DNA of 64,000 nucleotides from Brachyhypopomus gauderio (GCF_052324685.1 NC_135214.1:2182817-2246816); one strand, 5' to 3'. Counted from the stretch's first letter, positions 22,611 through 35,896 are shown. Notes: a model not told the origin generated them from the letters alone. Numbers and translations: made by a program.

Positions 22611-23199
22611 ACCCTGCCTGCCTTTTTCCAGTTTGTGGACTGTCCGACCAGGAAAAACAGGACTATTGACCTGCTGTATGCTAATGTGAGGGACGCATAC
22701 AGGGCCACCGCACTACCACCACTGGGAAAATCAGATCACAATGTGGATTTCCTACAGCCTCAGTACAAACCACTGGTACTGAGGCTACCTTCTACCTCTC
22801 GCTCATTCAGAGTTTGGTCTTCGGAAGCAGAAGAAGCCCTCATGGACTGCTTTGAGACCACTGATTGGAGCGTGCTGCTGCATCCAAACGGTGAGGACAT
22901 ACGGAGGACCCACTGCAGTTTGCCTACCGGGAGAAGGTGGGGGTGGAAGACGCCATCCTCCATCTCCTGCACAGAGCTCACTCTCACCTGGACAAGGGGA
23001 GTGGTGCTGTGAGGGTCATGTTCTTTGACTTCTCCAGCGCCTTTAACACCATCCAGCCCCTACTGCTGAGGGACAAGCTGATGGAGGTGGACATGCACCT
23101 GGTCACCTGGATTACTGACTACCTTACGGGGAGGCCACAACATGTCAGGATCAGGGACTGCTCCTCTGTTACAGTGCATAGACTTTAGAAGGTCTAGGC

Positions 23200-23498
23200 C
23201 AGGGGTCGGCAACCTTTAAGACATGGAGTGCCAACTTTAAAATGTCCAGTGAATGAATGTGCCGCTAGCGAGTTTAAAGTTGTTGACTTTAAAGTTGATA
23301 AATTGTTAGCGGCGGGGATGTGTAAATGGACACAAATGAAGTATTATATCGCGAGTGATCGCCAAGTATAAACGCCTCCACTGAGCAGAGCATTGAAGAG
23401 CGATTTCGATTGGAGGATCGTGCTCTATTTTTTATTATTAATTTTTGCTGGTCCAGCGTGTCGTGTGCCAGTGATTATGCCTCGGCGTGCCAACGGTG
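23200..23498. mobile_element. partial hAT MITE in the LINE
   Basis: Starts caggggtcggcaacctttaa. The same family leaves its 3' end at 14690-14768 (shared gctggtccagcgtgtcg-gtg and agtgattatgcctcg). Its own 3' terminus (expected ...gccgacccctg) is missing, so the copy is broken at about 23498. Confidence 0.65.
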
Positions 23499-23738
23499 GC
23501 ATCTCAGCAGCCAGTCTCCATTGATGGGGTCGATGTGGAGATGGTGAAGTCTTACAAGTTCCTTGGTGTGCACCTGGATGAAAGGCTGGATTGGTCAGTG
23601 AACACCGACCTCCTCTACATGAAAGCCCAGAGCAGACTGTACTTCCTCAGGAGGCTCGCGTCCTTCAGGATCTGCCAGAAGCTCCTGCTGATGTTCTACC
23701 AGTCTGTGGTAGCCAGCGTCCTCTTTTATGCTGTAGTG

Positions 23739-24051
23739 CAGGAGTGGCCAACCCGCAGCTCACGAGCCGCATGCGGCTCTTTGCCGGGTTTCATGCGGCT
23801 CCCCAGCCGGTCCACGGGCTCACCTGCACAAACGGGGCGACACACTGCTACATCTTTGTGGGCCGCGGTTTGTTTACAAGCCTAGTGAGCCGCTAATACT
23901 TTTAAAACCAGCGAAGTGGAAAACACGCATTTGACTGTCTTCACAGCTAATAATATACACTCGCCACCCCCGCTCAACAAATTACACTCGCCCATCTTTG
24001 ACATAACACAGTAAGAAAAATGGCTCTTGGTCTGTGGGTTGGCCACCCCTG
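23739..24051. mobile_element. hAT MITE (313 bp) in the LINE
   Basis: Ends are caggagtggccaacccgcag and gtgggttggccacccctg. The exact 8-bp duplication ctgtagtg lies at 23731-23738 and 24052-24059. Removing it rejoins the LINE. No coding capacity. Confidence 0.93.
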
Positions 24052-24769
24052 CTGTAGTGTGTTGGGGAAGCAGCATCAGCAAGAGGGATGCTGGACGTAT
24101 TGATGGGCTGGTGAAGAAAGCTGGTTCTGTGCTGGGTTTAGAGCTGGAGCCCCTAACACCACTGGCAGAGGAGAGCCCTCAACAAGCTGCTGAGCATCAT
24201 GGTCAATGTTCACCATCCTCTGCACGGCACGATCACACGGCAGAGGAGCGGATTCAGTGGCAGACTGCTGTCCCAGTCCTGCTCCACCGACAGGCTCAGG
24301 AAGTCTTTTGTCCCCCAGGCCATAAGACTGTTTAACTCCTCTCAGCACAGCAGACTACGAACTTTGTGACACCTCCATCCCGGTCACTCTATTGGACATA
24401 TCCCCATATCATATGTAACACCCTCCTGGTACCATACCTCTATTTTCAGTATTTTTATTTTTTATTATCTGTACTTTTTCACTTTACTATTGCACTACTT
24501 GTACATTGTTTCACTGCAAATTTTTGCTGCTGTAATTTTTGTCATGTACTTCATACTGCACTATCTGCATGGCTGGCATCAGTCAGCATTGCAACCTGCA
24601 CAGCCACTTAGTAGCCAACTGCACTACCTCCGTACATAGGCACACTAGAAGTCTATTTTATATATTATTTTATGTTTTAACTTTAGCCTTTTTATAATGT
24701 GTACTTTATAACCCTGTGTGCTCTGCCTATCTGTTACTGGACGTCAGGAATTTCCCTCTGGGATCAACA

Positions 24770-24832
24770 ATGTATGTATGTATCTATGTATGTATGTATG
24801 TATGTATGTATGTATGTATGTATGTATGTATT
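24770..24832. repeat. (TATG)n microsatellite, LINE tail
   Basis: About 15 TATG repeats with one tatc variant form the 3' tail of the LINE. The Tc1 element at 24835 is inserted at a TA at its end. Confidence 0.93.
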
Positions 24833-24834
24833 TA

Positions 24835-26452
<1,618 letters not shown>

Positions 26453-26457
26453 TATCT

Positions 26458-26728
26458 ACAGTAGGACAACCAGGCCACCAAATACTTAATACATCAAATG
26501 TTGCTTTAGTAATACTGAGAAAGTGGAGAACGTAAATTAAAGTCTACGTTACTGTAATGTTGCATTTTGTGTATCAGATTGGTCAAAACAGGTTGACAGT
26601 AGCTCTTACCTCAGCAGCTAAAGCGACCATATTCTCAACTAGCTCACGTGCTCACTCCTGTGACCCGATGAAAAAAATGTCTTCCAGTTTAGTTTTTTTG
26701 TAATGTTATCTCTCTTTAGATTAAATAC
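26458..26728. repeat. left arm of a ~270-bp inverted repeat
   Basis: The reverse complement of this arm is about 95% identical by eye to 29915-30190. It includes ggccaccaaatacttaatac and caactagctcacgtgctcac. The outer edge meets the Tc1 element; the inner edge precedes the piggyBac-like exon. Confidence 0.9.
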
Positions 26729-27236
26729 TGGTACTCCAATACTCCCATTGTTGTCCATAAAACAATGTATGAACATATAGCTACTTTTTATTATTGATTC
26801 CAGGAGATGAGGAAGTACCAGTGATAGGGCAAGAAGGTGTTCTTGAGATAATACATGATGAGGAAGGATCAGGGCAGGAAAATGAGGAAGAGATAGTTTT
26901 ATATTGTGAAGGTGATCCTTATGCTACTCTGACAAAGAACAAACATGTTCAGTGGCGTCGTACTCCTTATACTCCTGTGCTGTTTACTAGAAGATCCTAT
27001 CACAAACATCACTGAACCATTAACGTCATATGCCTACTTCAAACAATACTAGTGGTGGGCCGTTAACGGCGTTCGCGTTCGATAATGTGATACTCTTATC
27101 GGGCGATATAAAAATAATCGCCATTAATCTATTCCTAAATTTGGGTTGGGAGCTGGGTCAAAATAGGTAAGCAAATTATGATGACTTTCACCTTGATAGT
27201 TTAGCTCGGGTGTATTCCTAACCAAATTGCACAGTT

Positions 27237-27260
27237 GGGGGGGGGGGGGGGGGGGGGGGG
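27237..27260. repeat. poly(G) tract, ~24 nt
   Basis: Pure G homopolymer inside the hAT copy. The paralogous copy near 6577 has only agtaggggagag, so the tract expanded in this copy. Confidence 0.92.
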
Positions 27261-27414
27261 CGAGAACAAGTTTTCAAACCTGTGAATTACCACCCACAAC
27301 AACTCTCACGTGTGCTTACATGGATGCAGCCACGAAGCCACCAGGTTTGCTTCATGGAAAATTCATTTTTAAGAAGCTTCCTAATGGAGAAATTGACAAG
27401 ACTAAAGTTGTTTG

Positions 27415-27657
27415 CAGCCTACACATGGCACAATTTGCACTATCCAACCTACCTCTTACACTTCTCTGTCCAGTGAAGTGTCTGTTTGCACTATGTATAT
27501 TGTACTCTCTGTATTGTGTTGTACTGTCTGTCCGTTGCACTTATGTTTTGTCTGCACTGCGTTTAATGTTGCACCATGGTCCTGGAGGAACGTTGTTTCG
27601 TTTCACTGTGTACTCTGTATGTAGTTGAAATGACAATAAAACCTCTTGACTTGACTT
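27415..27657 (+). mobile_element. retroelement 3' tail
   Basis: Ends with ggtcctggaggaacgttgtt and then gttgaaatgacaataaaacc followed by (ttgac)n. This is a common 3' end of fish non-LTR elements. It has no counterpart in the other copy of the host hAT, so it is a secondary insertion. Confidence 0.6.
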
Positions 27658-28499
27658 CATTTTATTGAGCATGTTTATTTTCTTCAAGTATCAAAGTAGA
27701 ACAGTGTAGGTGCTGGCCAAATTTATTTAGTAATCAGTCTCATAAAATTACCTACGAAATGGTGGGAGTTCAGACCGTGTTAAATTTACCCAAATTTTAT
27801 ATAAACTCATTTAACTAAGGTCGCCACTCATTGTGGTCAACTCCCGTAGCCCAAATTGTTTGAATAACAAACTATAAATCTGAAGGTTACAGTTCAAATA
27901 ATAGTTCTGGCTTCAGGTTGTAACAGAGAAACAACGACTCAAACGACAGTATTTAAACATAAAACATTTATTAATCACAAAGCATAATAGTTAAAAACAT
28001 CACAAACAAAGGGGGCAACAGGGTAGGCTAAAATTGATGCATTTTGGAAACAGGAGATGAGCCCCTGATCTAATGCACCATCTGTATTAAGAAACCCTAT
28101 CTCAAAGACTGACTTTTAATCATTACTTGGGTAGCACGCATATTCTGAATGAGCCATTTTAATCTAGATTAATTTCAAGATTTCAGTTAGATTAATCTAA
28201 ATTAAAAAAATTAATCTATGACCACCCATAAACAATACATTCCACAAGAGATGTTTGAGCTGATGACCACCACAACAAATGTCTATGCTGAACAAACTGC
28301 TGTGAGGGGCTACAAACATGTATCAGTGCATGAAATAGAAGCCCTTGTAGGCTTGCACATTGCAATGGGAGTTCTGAGGTTTCCCAGAGTGCGAATGTAC
28401 TGGGAATCGTACATGCAACCATAATTTCAACTAATTTCTCCTTGTTACATGTTATATATATTATTTTTCATAATAAGATGTTCCCAAAACTTGGATAGC

Positions 28500-28753
28500 A
28501 GTTTTAGTTTATTGATCAGGTTTAGGTTCAAAAAGGGAAAACAAACAAACTATAAAATTATACATATTATATAGCATTGCTTTACAACTGATAAGACCCA
28601 CCGTCCACTGCAGTGGACATAAAAAAATTACTATAAAAGTGTTATATTTGATTTTTTTTGACTGAGTCTTGTTTTGGAGTTCATTACAGACAGAAAATTG
28701 CATTTGTATATATTTTTTCATTACTGGACCTAATTCGGGTCTGAAAGGGTTAA
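28500..28753. mobile_element. piggyBac right terminal region
   Basis: Ends gaatt...cgggtctgaaagggttaa, which on the minus strand starts TTAA-CCCTTTCAGACCCG, the layout of piggyBac termini with their TTAA target. A perfect 16-bp palindrome gtccactgcagtggac lies at 28603-28618. It probably belongs to the same element as the transposase fragment at 26804-28424, with the catalytic part deleted. No left TTAA-CCC end was found nearby. Confidence 0.6.
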
Positions 28754-29361
28754 CACTATATCAGGGCCTTCAAGACCTTCTCTCATAACACCCCCATTTT
28801 CATTTACTGTGAACTTGTGGGAAGGACAAAGAGGATTCTGGTAGTAACTCCCATTGGCATGCAGTGTTTTCCTAAGACTAAGCTTAGGTTATTGGGCACT
28901 CAGTGGAGATTGTATTTGTACACAATCAGTATTGGATAAGTGTACAAGTCCCACTAGTGTACAAGTCCCACTAGAGTTTATAAGAAAACTGAACAAAAGT
29001 AATTTTTCATCTACACTATATAAGAACCAATGTGTCATTTCTTCTATACATCTACTGTGTCGGAAGTACTTTAACACATTACGTATCAATCCTGAATACT
29101 TTTCGACATAATTCACCTACACATTTGTGTGTTAAGCTTAAAAAAAAGTATATTTATTTCAGAAAAATAATTAATTAATTTTACTTGAGTTTTTAGTATA
29201 AAATGTAAGTATCTGTGGATAAAAATGTAGATTATTTCCCCTCGAACAGAAAAACATCCAAAAAATTTAAACGAGTACTTGAACCAATCACGTCTCTCCA
29301 GTCCAGTTTTTCTAAATCGTCAACCGTTGCCTCGCTCTTTTTTTGGACGTTGGTGGCCAAC
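28754..29361. other. gene-free spacer with a dispersed fragment
   Basis: A duplicated string tgtacaagtcccactag occurs twice at about 28939-28972. The segment 29103-29140 (tcgacataattcacctacac...) reappears inverted at 39212-39251. No exon was recognised before 29362. Confidence 0.5.
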
Positions 29362-31072
29362 ATGGAACCTGGCTCTGACCTAGCAGGACCTAGCAGTAAG
29401 TATTTTAAATTGTATAAACCTTTTGGGTTTAAAAAACATAATATTGCTAACAAGCGATGCCGGTAGAAAATTAATAAATTAATAAATTGAATAAAAATAA
29501 ATTAAGTACTACCGTTCAAGACAAGTAGTTAGCTAGGTTAGCTAGCAGCCAAAGTCTATTAACAGAACATTCATTTAACATTAGCTAACGCTAGCTAGCT
29601 ATGTTATCTGATAAGTTAGCGCTTGAGCACAGATAAATAGTATATTCAAAACAGGCTTGCTGTTAAATTAGGTTTACTGTTATTTCTTGCCGTAAGTTAG
29701 CTACGCTAGCTAGCTAAATAAGCTAGAGCTGGGTTAGTGTAACTAGCTGCACTGCATAATTCAGTCATGAAATGGCGCCAAAATATGTTGACCTTGGTTG
29801 ATAGCATTACCTCAGCAGCTCTCCCCATAACATCCCAATATCCTTTACAGTGAACATGCTGCTAAATTAAAAATAACACATTTTGAAAAACAATGTGAAT
29901 TGTAAGATGTTTTTCTTAATCTAAAGAGAGATAATATTACAAAAAAAACTAAACTAGAAGACATTTTATTCACCGGGTCACAGGAGTGAGCACGTGAGCT
30001 AGTTGAGAATATGGACGCTTTAGCTGCTGAGGTACTGAGCTACTGTCAACCTATTTTGACCAATCTTATACACAAAACGATGCAACAGTACAGTAACGTA
30101 GACTTTAATTTACGTTCTCCACTTTCTCAGTATTACTAAAGCAACATTTGATGTATTAAGTATTTGGTGGCCTGGTTGTCCTACTGTAATGAGGGAAGAA
30201 TGTATTTAACTTAATTAAGATGATTATTAATATTCATTTTTGTTAGAAATGTTGTTATTTGTAGTATAATCAGACTAACTTGTTTGGTTCCAGGACAGAG
30301 AAGAGGAAAAAGAAAAATTTCAAGTTCTTGTCACCCTCTTTAAGGATGACAAAGAATATTCAAGGAAGATCTATGATGTTTACAGCACAGAGCATCTCAT
30401 TGAGAAAACAAGCTGGATATGTTGTAAAACGATTACTGAAAGTTAACACACATTTTCAGGAATTTGTTGATGTAGATAAGAACATATACATCAGTAACTT
30501 AGATAGATTCCAGGTGTTTTTATCATGCAAAAAGTCAGCCTCGCCTCAGCCTATGGCTGTTGCAATCTGCCAAGTTCAGGTACTCGTGTTTACATTTTGT
30601 GGACTTTTTTGTGTGGCTGTAGTTTTGGAATTTGCACAAAGCCTGATGTCTTTGAGGTGGTTATCCTCATAAAGAATAACTGCTTTACCTTTGCAGCTTA
30701 CCCAAGAATCGCATGAACATGAAGAACTGAAGTCTCTCTTGGAAAGGAAAGCACCAGAGACACTTGATGAAATTAAAACAAAAGGCATCGTGACAGAAAA
30801 ATCAAGACTAAAGCTCATTAAAGTATGCATATCTGACCTGGTGGAGAAGCATGGCTTGTAAGTAAATAAATAAGTTGTAGCTTGGTTAGTTTTGAATGCT
30901 ATAATAGGATATGGCTTGAGACATCCTGTATCACATCTAATCTAAATCTAATTTCTATGTTCTAATTTTTGTCTTTAGTTATCCATCAACTACTGAAAAA
31001 GTAACTCTAGCAAAGAGCATCACTGCTGTCCTTCCATCTATGAGAGTCCAAGTAGATGGAATGGGGCAATGA
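29362..31072 (+). pseudogene. multi-exon gene-like locus, SAMD3-like C-terminal pattern
   Basis: A possible first exon starts ATG at 29362 (MEPGSDLAGPS) with a gtaagt donor at 29395. Exon 30294-30579 needs a frame change near 30415: its first half reads FKDDKEYSRKIYDVYSTEHL and its second VNTHFQEFVDVDKNIYISNL. Exons 30697-30857 and 30979-31072 join in phase and contain APETLDEIKTKGIVTEKSRL, DLVEKHGFYPS and EKVTLAKSITAVLPSM, then a TGA. The xxGIVTxxSRxxLIxxxVxxLVExHGxYPS pattern resembles, from memory, a domain in fish SAMD3-like multigene proteins. The frame change and the early stop suggest a decayed copy. The intron holds the right arm of the inverted repeat. Confidence 0.4.
29915..30190. 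repeat. right arm of a ~270-bp inverted repeat
   Basis: Inverted partner of 26458-26728, with a few substitutions and small indels. It lies in the first intron of the gene-like locus. The spacer between the arms is about 3.2 kb and includes the piggyBac remnant and its hAT. Confidence 0.9.
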
Positions 31073-31199
31073 TTTGTAAGTATATGCTTTGGTTCTCAAG
31101 ATGTGCAGAGTTGACATTCATATTTTTAAATATAAGGCACTATTAAAATTATATAATATTTTAACTGCATTAGAAATACTATTATACAAATTGAAGTCT

Positions 31200-34100
31200 A
31201 GTTTATCCAATAGATAGGCACATGTTTAATATGATGCATGCCTGGCCTGAGACATTAGAGGCATATAGCAGCAAGCATCTGCAATTGAACTGTATCATTT
31301 CACTTGTCCAAAACTACACAATATGCCATATTGCCAGTTAGATCTGAGGGCCAGGCTCAAGCTAGGTTTCTCTTACACATAGGAACCTGTTATGTATGAT
31401 GCATATGTTATTTGCCTGGCCCAGCGCCTTAAAGGTATACAGGAAGCCTCTGAAATCAACCTGAACAATTTCATGTGTGCACCACTGCATGTGTCACGTT
31501 TTCAGTTAGATTTGAGAGCTAAAATGTTACTGGGCCAGGCCAAAATCAGGTTTCTCGTACATAGAGTAACGTGTTATTTATGAAGCATTTGAGTTTTGCC
31601 TGACCCAAGACCTTACAGGCATACAGCAGGCCTCTTAAATTGCTGCTCTGCATCATTTGACCTGTGCGCACCACTCCATGTGTCATGGTTCCAGTTGGAT
31701 TTGAAGCATAAAATTATGCTGGGCCAGGCCAAAATCAGGTTTCTCTTACATATAGTAAAGCGTTATATATGATGCATATGTTATTTGCCTGGCCCAATGC
31801 CTTACATGTATACAGCAGGCCTCTGAAATCCACCTCATGAACCATTTCACCTGTGCGCTTAGTCAATATGCCATTTTGCCATTTAGATTTGAGGGCTAAA
31901 ATGATTCTGGGCCAGGCCAAAATCAGGTTCATCATACATAAAGGAACTAGTTATGTATGATACAATTGAGTTTTGCCTGGCCCAAGACATTACAGGCATA
32001 CAGCAGGCCTCTGAACTTGAACCTGTGAACCATTTCACCTGTGTGCTTAACTACTCAATATGCCGTGTTCGCAGTTAGATTTGAGGGCTAAAATGATTCT
32101 GGGCCAGGCTAAATTCAGGCTCCTCATACATATGGGAACTATTTGTGTATGATGCATTTGAGTTTTGCCTGGCCCAAGACATTACAGGCATACAGCAGGC
32201 CTCTGAACTTGCCCCTGTGAACCATTTCACCTGTGCGCTTTACTCAATATGCCATGCTTCCAGTTAGATTTGAGGCATAAAATGATTGTGGGCCAGGCTA
32301 AAAACAGGTTCCTCATACATATAGGAAGTAGTTGTGTAGGATTTAATTGAGTTTTGCCTGGCCCAAGACATTACAGGCATACAGCAGGCCTCTGAACTTG
32401 GCCCTGTGAACCATTTCACCTGTGTACTTAACTACCCAATATGCCATGTTTGCTGTTAGATTTGACACATAAAATGATTCTGGGCCAGGCCAGAACCAGG
32501 TTCCTCATACATATAGGCACTAGTTATGTATGATACAATTGAGTTTTGCCTGGCCCAAGACATTACAGGCATACAGCAGGCCTCTGAAGTTGCCCCTCTG
32601 AACTATTTCACCTGCGCGCTTTACTCAATATGCCGTGTTTCCAGTTAGATTTGAGGGCTAAAATGATTCTGGGCCAGGCCAAAACAAGGTTCCTCATACA
32701 TATAGGAACTAGTTATGCATGATACAATTGAGTTTTGCCTGGCCCAAGACATTACAGGCATACAGCAGGCCTCTGAACTTGGCCCTGTGAACCATTTCAC
32801 CTGTGTGCTTAACTACCCAATATGCCATGTTTGCAGTTAGATTTGACACACAAAATAATTCTGGGCCAGGCTAAAAACAGGTTCCTCATACATAAAGGAA
32901 CTATTTATGTATGACACAATTGAGTTTTGCCTGGCCCAAGACATTACAGGCATACAGCAGGCCTCTGAACTTGGCCCTGTGAACCATTTCACCTGTGTGC
33001 TTAACTTCTCAATATGCCATGTTTGCAGTTAGATTTGACACATAAAATAATTCTGGGCCAGGCTAAAAACAGGTTCCTCTTACATAAAGGAACTAGTTAT
33101 GTATGATACAATTGAGTTTTGCCTGGCCCAAGACATTACAGGCATACAGCAGGCCTCTGAACTTGGCCCTGTGAACCATTTCACCTGTGTGCTTAACTAC
33201 CCAATATGCCATGTTTGCAGTTAGATTTGACACACAAAATAATTCTGGGCCAGGCTAAAAACAGGTTCCTCATACATAAAGGAACTATTTATGTATGACA
33301 CAATTGAGTTTTGCCTGGCCCAAGACATTACAGGCATACAGCAGGCCTCTGAACTTGAACCTGTGAACCATTTCACCTGTGTGCTTAACTTCTCAATATG
33401 CCATGTTTGCAGTTAGATTTGACACACAAAATAATTCTGGGCCAGGCTAAAAACAGGTTCCTCATACATAAAGGAACTATTTATGTATGACACAATTGAG
33501 TTTTGCCTGGCCCAAGACATTACAGGCATACAGCAGGCCTCTGAACTTGAACCTGTGAACCATTTCACCTGTGTGCTTAACTTCTCAATATGCCATGTTT
33601 GCAGTTAGATTTGACACATAAAATGATTCTGGGCCAGGCCAGAACCAGGTTCCTCATACATATAGGCACTAGTTATGTATGATACAATTGAGTTTTGCCT
33701 GGCCCAAGACGTTACAGGCATACAGCAGGCCTCTGAAGTTGCCCCTCTGAACTATTTCACCTGTGCGCTTTACTCAATATGCCGTGTTTCCAGTTAGATT
33801 TGAGGGCTAAAATGATTCTGGGCCAGGCCAAAACAACGTTCCTCATACATATAGGAACTAGTTATGCATGATACAATTGAGTTTTGCCTGGCCCAAGACA
33901 TTACAGGCATACAGCAGGCCTCTGAACTTGGCCCTGTGAACCATTTCACCTGTGTGCTTAACTACCCAATATGCCATGTTTGCAGTTAGATTTGACACAT
34001 AAAATAATTCTGGGCCAGGCTAAAAACAGGTTCCTCTTACATAAAGGAACTAGTTATGTATGATACAATTGAGTTTTGCCTGGCCCAAGACATTACAGGC

Positions 34101-35120
34101 ATACAGCAGGCCTCTGAACTTGAACCTGTGAACCATTTCACCTGTGTGCTTAACTTCTCAATATGCCATGTTTGCAGTTAGATTTGACACATAAAATGAT
34201 TCTGGGTCAGGCCAGAACCAGGTTCCTCTTACATAAAGGAACTAGTTATGTATTATACAATTGAGTTTTGCCTGGCCCAAGACATTACAGGCATACAGCA
34301 GGCCTCTGAACTTGAACCTGTGAACCATTTCACCTGTGTGCTTAACTTCTCAATATGCCATGTTTGCAGTTAGATTTGACACATAAAATGATTCTGGGCC
34401 AGGCCAGAACCAGGTTCGTCATACATATAGGCACTAGTTATGTATGATACAATTGAGTTTTGCCTGGCCCAAGACATTACAGGCATACAGCAGGCCTCTG
34501 AAATTGCCCCTCTGAACTATTTCACCTGTGCGCTTTACTCAATATGCCGTGTTTCCAGTTAGATTTGAGGGCTAAAATGATTCTGGGCCAGGCCAAAACC
34601 AGGTTCCTCATACATATAGGAACTAGTTATGTATGATACAATTGAGTTTTGCCTGGCCCAAGACATTACAGGCATACAGCAGGCCTCTGAACTTGGCCGT
34701 CTGACCCATTTCACCAATGCGCTTTACTCAATATGCCATGTTCGCAGTTAGATTTGAGGGCTAAAATGATTCTGGGCCAGGCCAAAAACAGGTTTCCTTT
34801 ACATATAGGAACTAGTTATGTATGATTCAATTGAGTTTTGCCTGGCCCAAGACATTACAGGCATACAGCAGGCCTCTGAACATGCCCCTCTGATCCATTT
34901 CACCTGTGCACTTAACTACTCAATATGCCATGTTTCCAGTTAGATTTAAGGTATAAAATGATGTTGGATCAGGCTAAAATCAGGTTCCTCTCTTAGGGAA
35001 TGACCTGTTCTTCATGATGCATTTGTTATTTCTCTGGCCCACCATCAATAAGGCTTTCAATAATCCTCTGAAACTGCCCCTTTAAAATGTGTTCACCTAT
35101 CTGCCCACTGCTCAATATGC
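31200..35120. repeat. ~190-bp satellite array, about 20 copies
   Basis: The period is 189-192 bp in the core and less regular at both edges. Anchor strings are gagttttgcctggcccaaga, cattacaggcatacagcagg and tgaaccatttcacctgtg. Within each unit tctgggccaggc and gcctggcccaaga are complementary across about 65 nt, with further inner complements (ggttcct/aggaac, tacata/tatgta). Two unit types (ttagatttgacacataaaat and ttagatttgagggctaaaat) alternate in blocks, suggesting higher-order duplication. It starts just after the gene-like locus. No ORF spans it. Confidence 0.97.
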
Positions 35121-35200
35121 CATGTTGTGTGCTGGTATTTCTTCTTCCGATTATTTGTGTTCTAGAACAGCATTACTGTGTTTTTAGTTTTCAAATCTAA

Positions 35201-35547
35201 GGCTGTGTTCGAAATAGTCTACTACATACTACTGGCATACTGATCGAGCCCCAAATCAGTATGTCGTATGCAGTATGTGACCAAAATGAAAATTTCCAGT
35301 ACGCGAAACATACCCGGATGACCTACTACTTCCGCAAAATATTCCAGTACGCAAACAGAGCTATCTTCGTGGTGTACTGCATCCCATCATGCAACGCTAC
35401 GTTCACGTGACCCCGTAGTGTGCTTTGCTTTTGTCGCATACTGGAAACTGTACTGCATACTACTACGAGGACCAGTATGCAGTATCCAGTATATACAGAG
35501 TCCAGTATGCAGTATCCAGTATGTAGTAATCTATTTCGAACACAGCC
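35201..35547. mobile_element. Harbinger-type MITE (347 bp)
   Basis: Ends are ggctgtgttcgaaatag and ctatttcgaacacagcc, exact complements. The 3-bp duplication TAA lies at 35198-35200 and 35548-35550. The interior has repeated cagtatg/catactg words. TAA duplication and a short palindromic body fit PIF/Harbinger MITEs. Confidence 0.88.
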
Positions 35548-35896
35548 TAAGAATATGTTTCCTTACGTTAGAAATGTTGACGAATTCAATCATCATGTAC
35601 AAACTGCATACAATTGAAACGACTTGAAATAGAAACCATTTTACAAATGAAATGCTTTTATTTTATTTTTATTTTTTACATTCACAAAATCAGTATGGGA
35701 AACAATAACCTTTTAAATGTGTGCTCCTACGCTCGTTTAATGTAAAGTTTAATCTATCGCTTTTAAACAAAGTGCGCAGCAAACACGCATCGTGAACATA
35801 ACCTTTTTGAATAAGTAACCAACTTCAGCCGCCGAATACGGAGCTGCGAATAAGTAACCAAACGAATCTCAAACTGCGAATAAGTAACCAACTTCA
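35548..35896. other. spacer with three gaataagtaaccaa copies
   Basis: No gene. The word gaataagtaaccaa occurs three times between about 35809 and 35890, twice followed by cttcagcc. It directly precedes the 5'-truncated LINE. Confidence 0.6.

Larger units (their letters stand above)
22620..24833 (+). mobile_element. non-LTR retrotransposon, decayed, with (TATG)n tail
   Basis: Protein pieces run in LINE order. TIDLLYANVRDAYRATALPP and SFRVWSSEAEEALMDCF (end of the endonuclease and linker) come first. FFDFSSAFNTIQPLLLRDKL (reverse-transcriptase motif A) and ITDYLTGRPQHVRIRDCSS follow, then SYKFLGVHLDERLDWSVNTD. Between the linker and motif A the sequence is internally deleted. Two hAT MITEs interrupt it (from 23200 and at 23739-24051). 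The 3' tail has ggaatttccctctgggatca followed by a (TATG)n run. It is a jockey/CR1/L2-type element and non-functional. Confidence 0.82.
27050..28230. mobile_element. hAT-like element inserted in the piggyBac ORF
   Basis: Starts tagtggtgggccgttaacgg and ends ctatgaccacccata. The exact 8-bp duplication aacaatac lies at 27042-27049 and 28231-28238. It is the second copy of the family at 6393-9117. It holds a G-run (27237-27260) and a LINE 3' tail (about 27415-27657). Deleting it restores the piggyBac reading frame. Confidence 0.95.
26804..28424 (+). pseudogene. piggyBac-like transposase fragment split by a hAT
   Basis: An exon starts at 26804 after a ttgattccag acceptor. It reads GDEEVPVIGQEGVLEIIHDE, then an acidic stretch and KHVQWRRTPYTP. 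A +1 shift near 26985 leads to DPITNITEPLTSYAYFKQ at the hAT border (27049). The same frame resumes after the hAT as YIPQEMFELMTTTTNVYAEQ, then VSVHEIEALVGLHIAMGVLR, ending before a TAA at 28422. The FxxxxFELMxxxTNxYAEQ and IGxxIAMGVxxxPRxxxYW patterns belong to the N-terminal part of piggyBac (DDE_Tnp_1_7) transposases. The catalytic core is absent. Confidence 0.78.

Noticed and set aside
22226-22708. 160-codon minus-strand frame
   Set aside because: Crosses a hAT end into the antisense of LINE coding sequence, so it is a chance frame.
31200-35120. CRISPR-like array of regular repeats
   Set aside because: Units are about 190 bp without short unique spacers, in a vertebrate nuclear context; it is a satellite.
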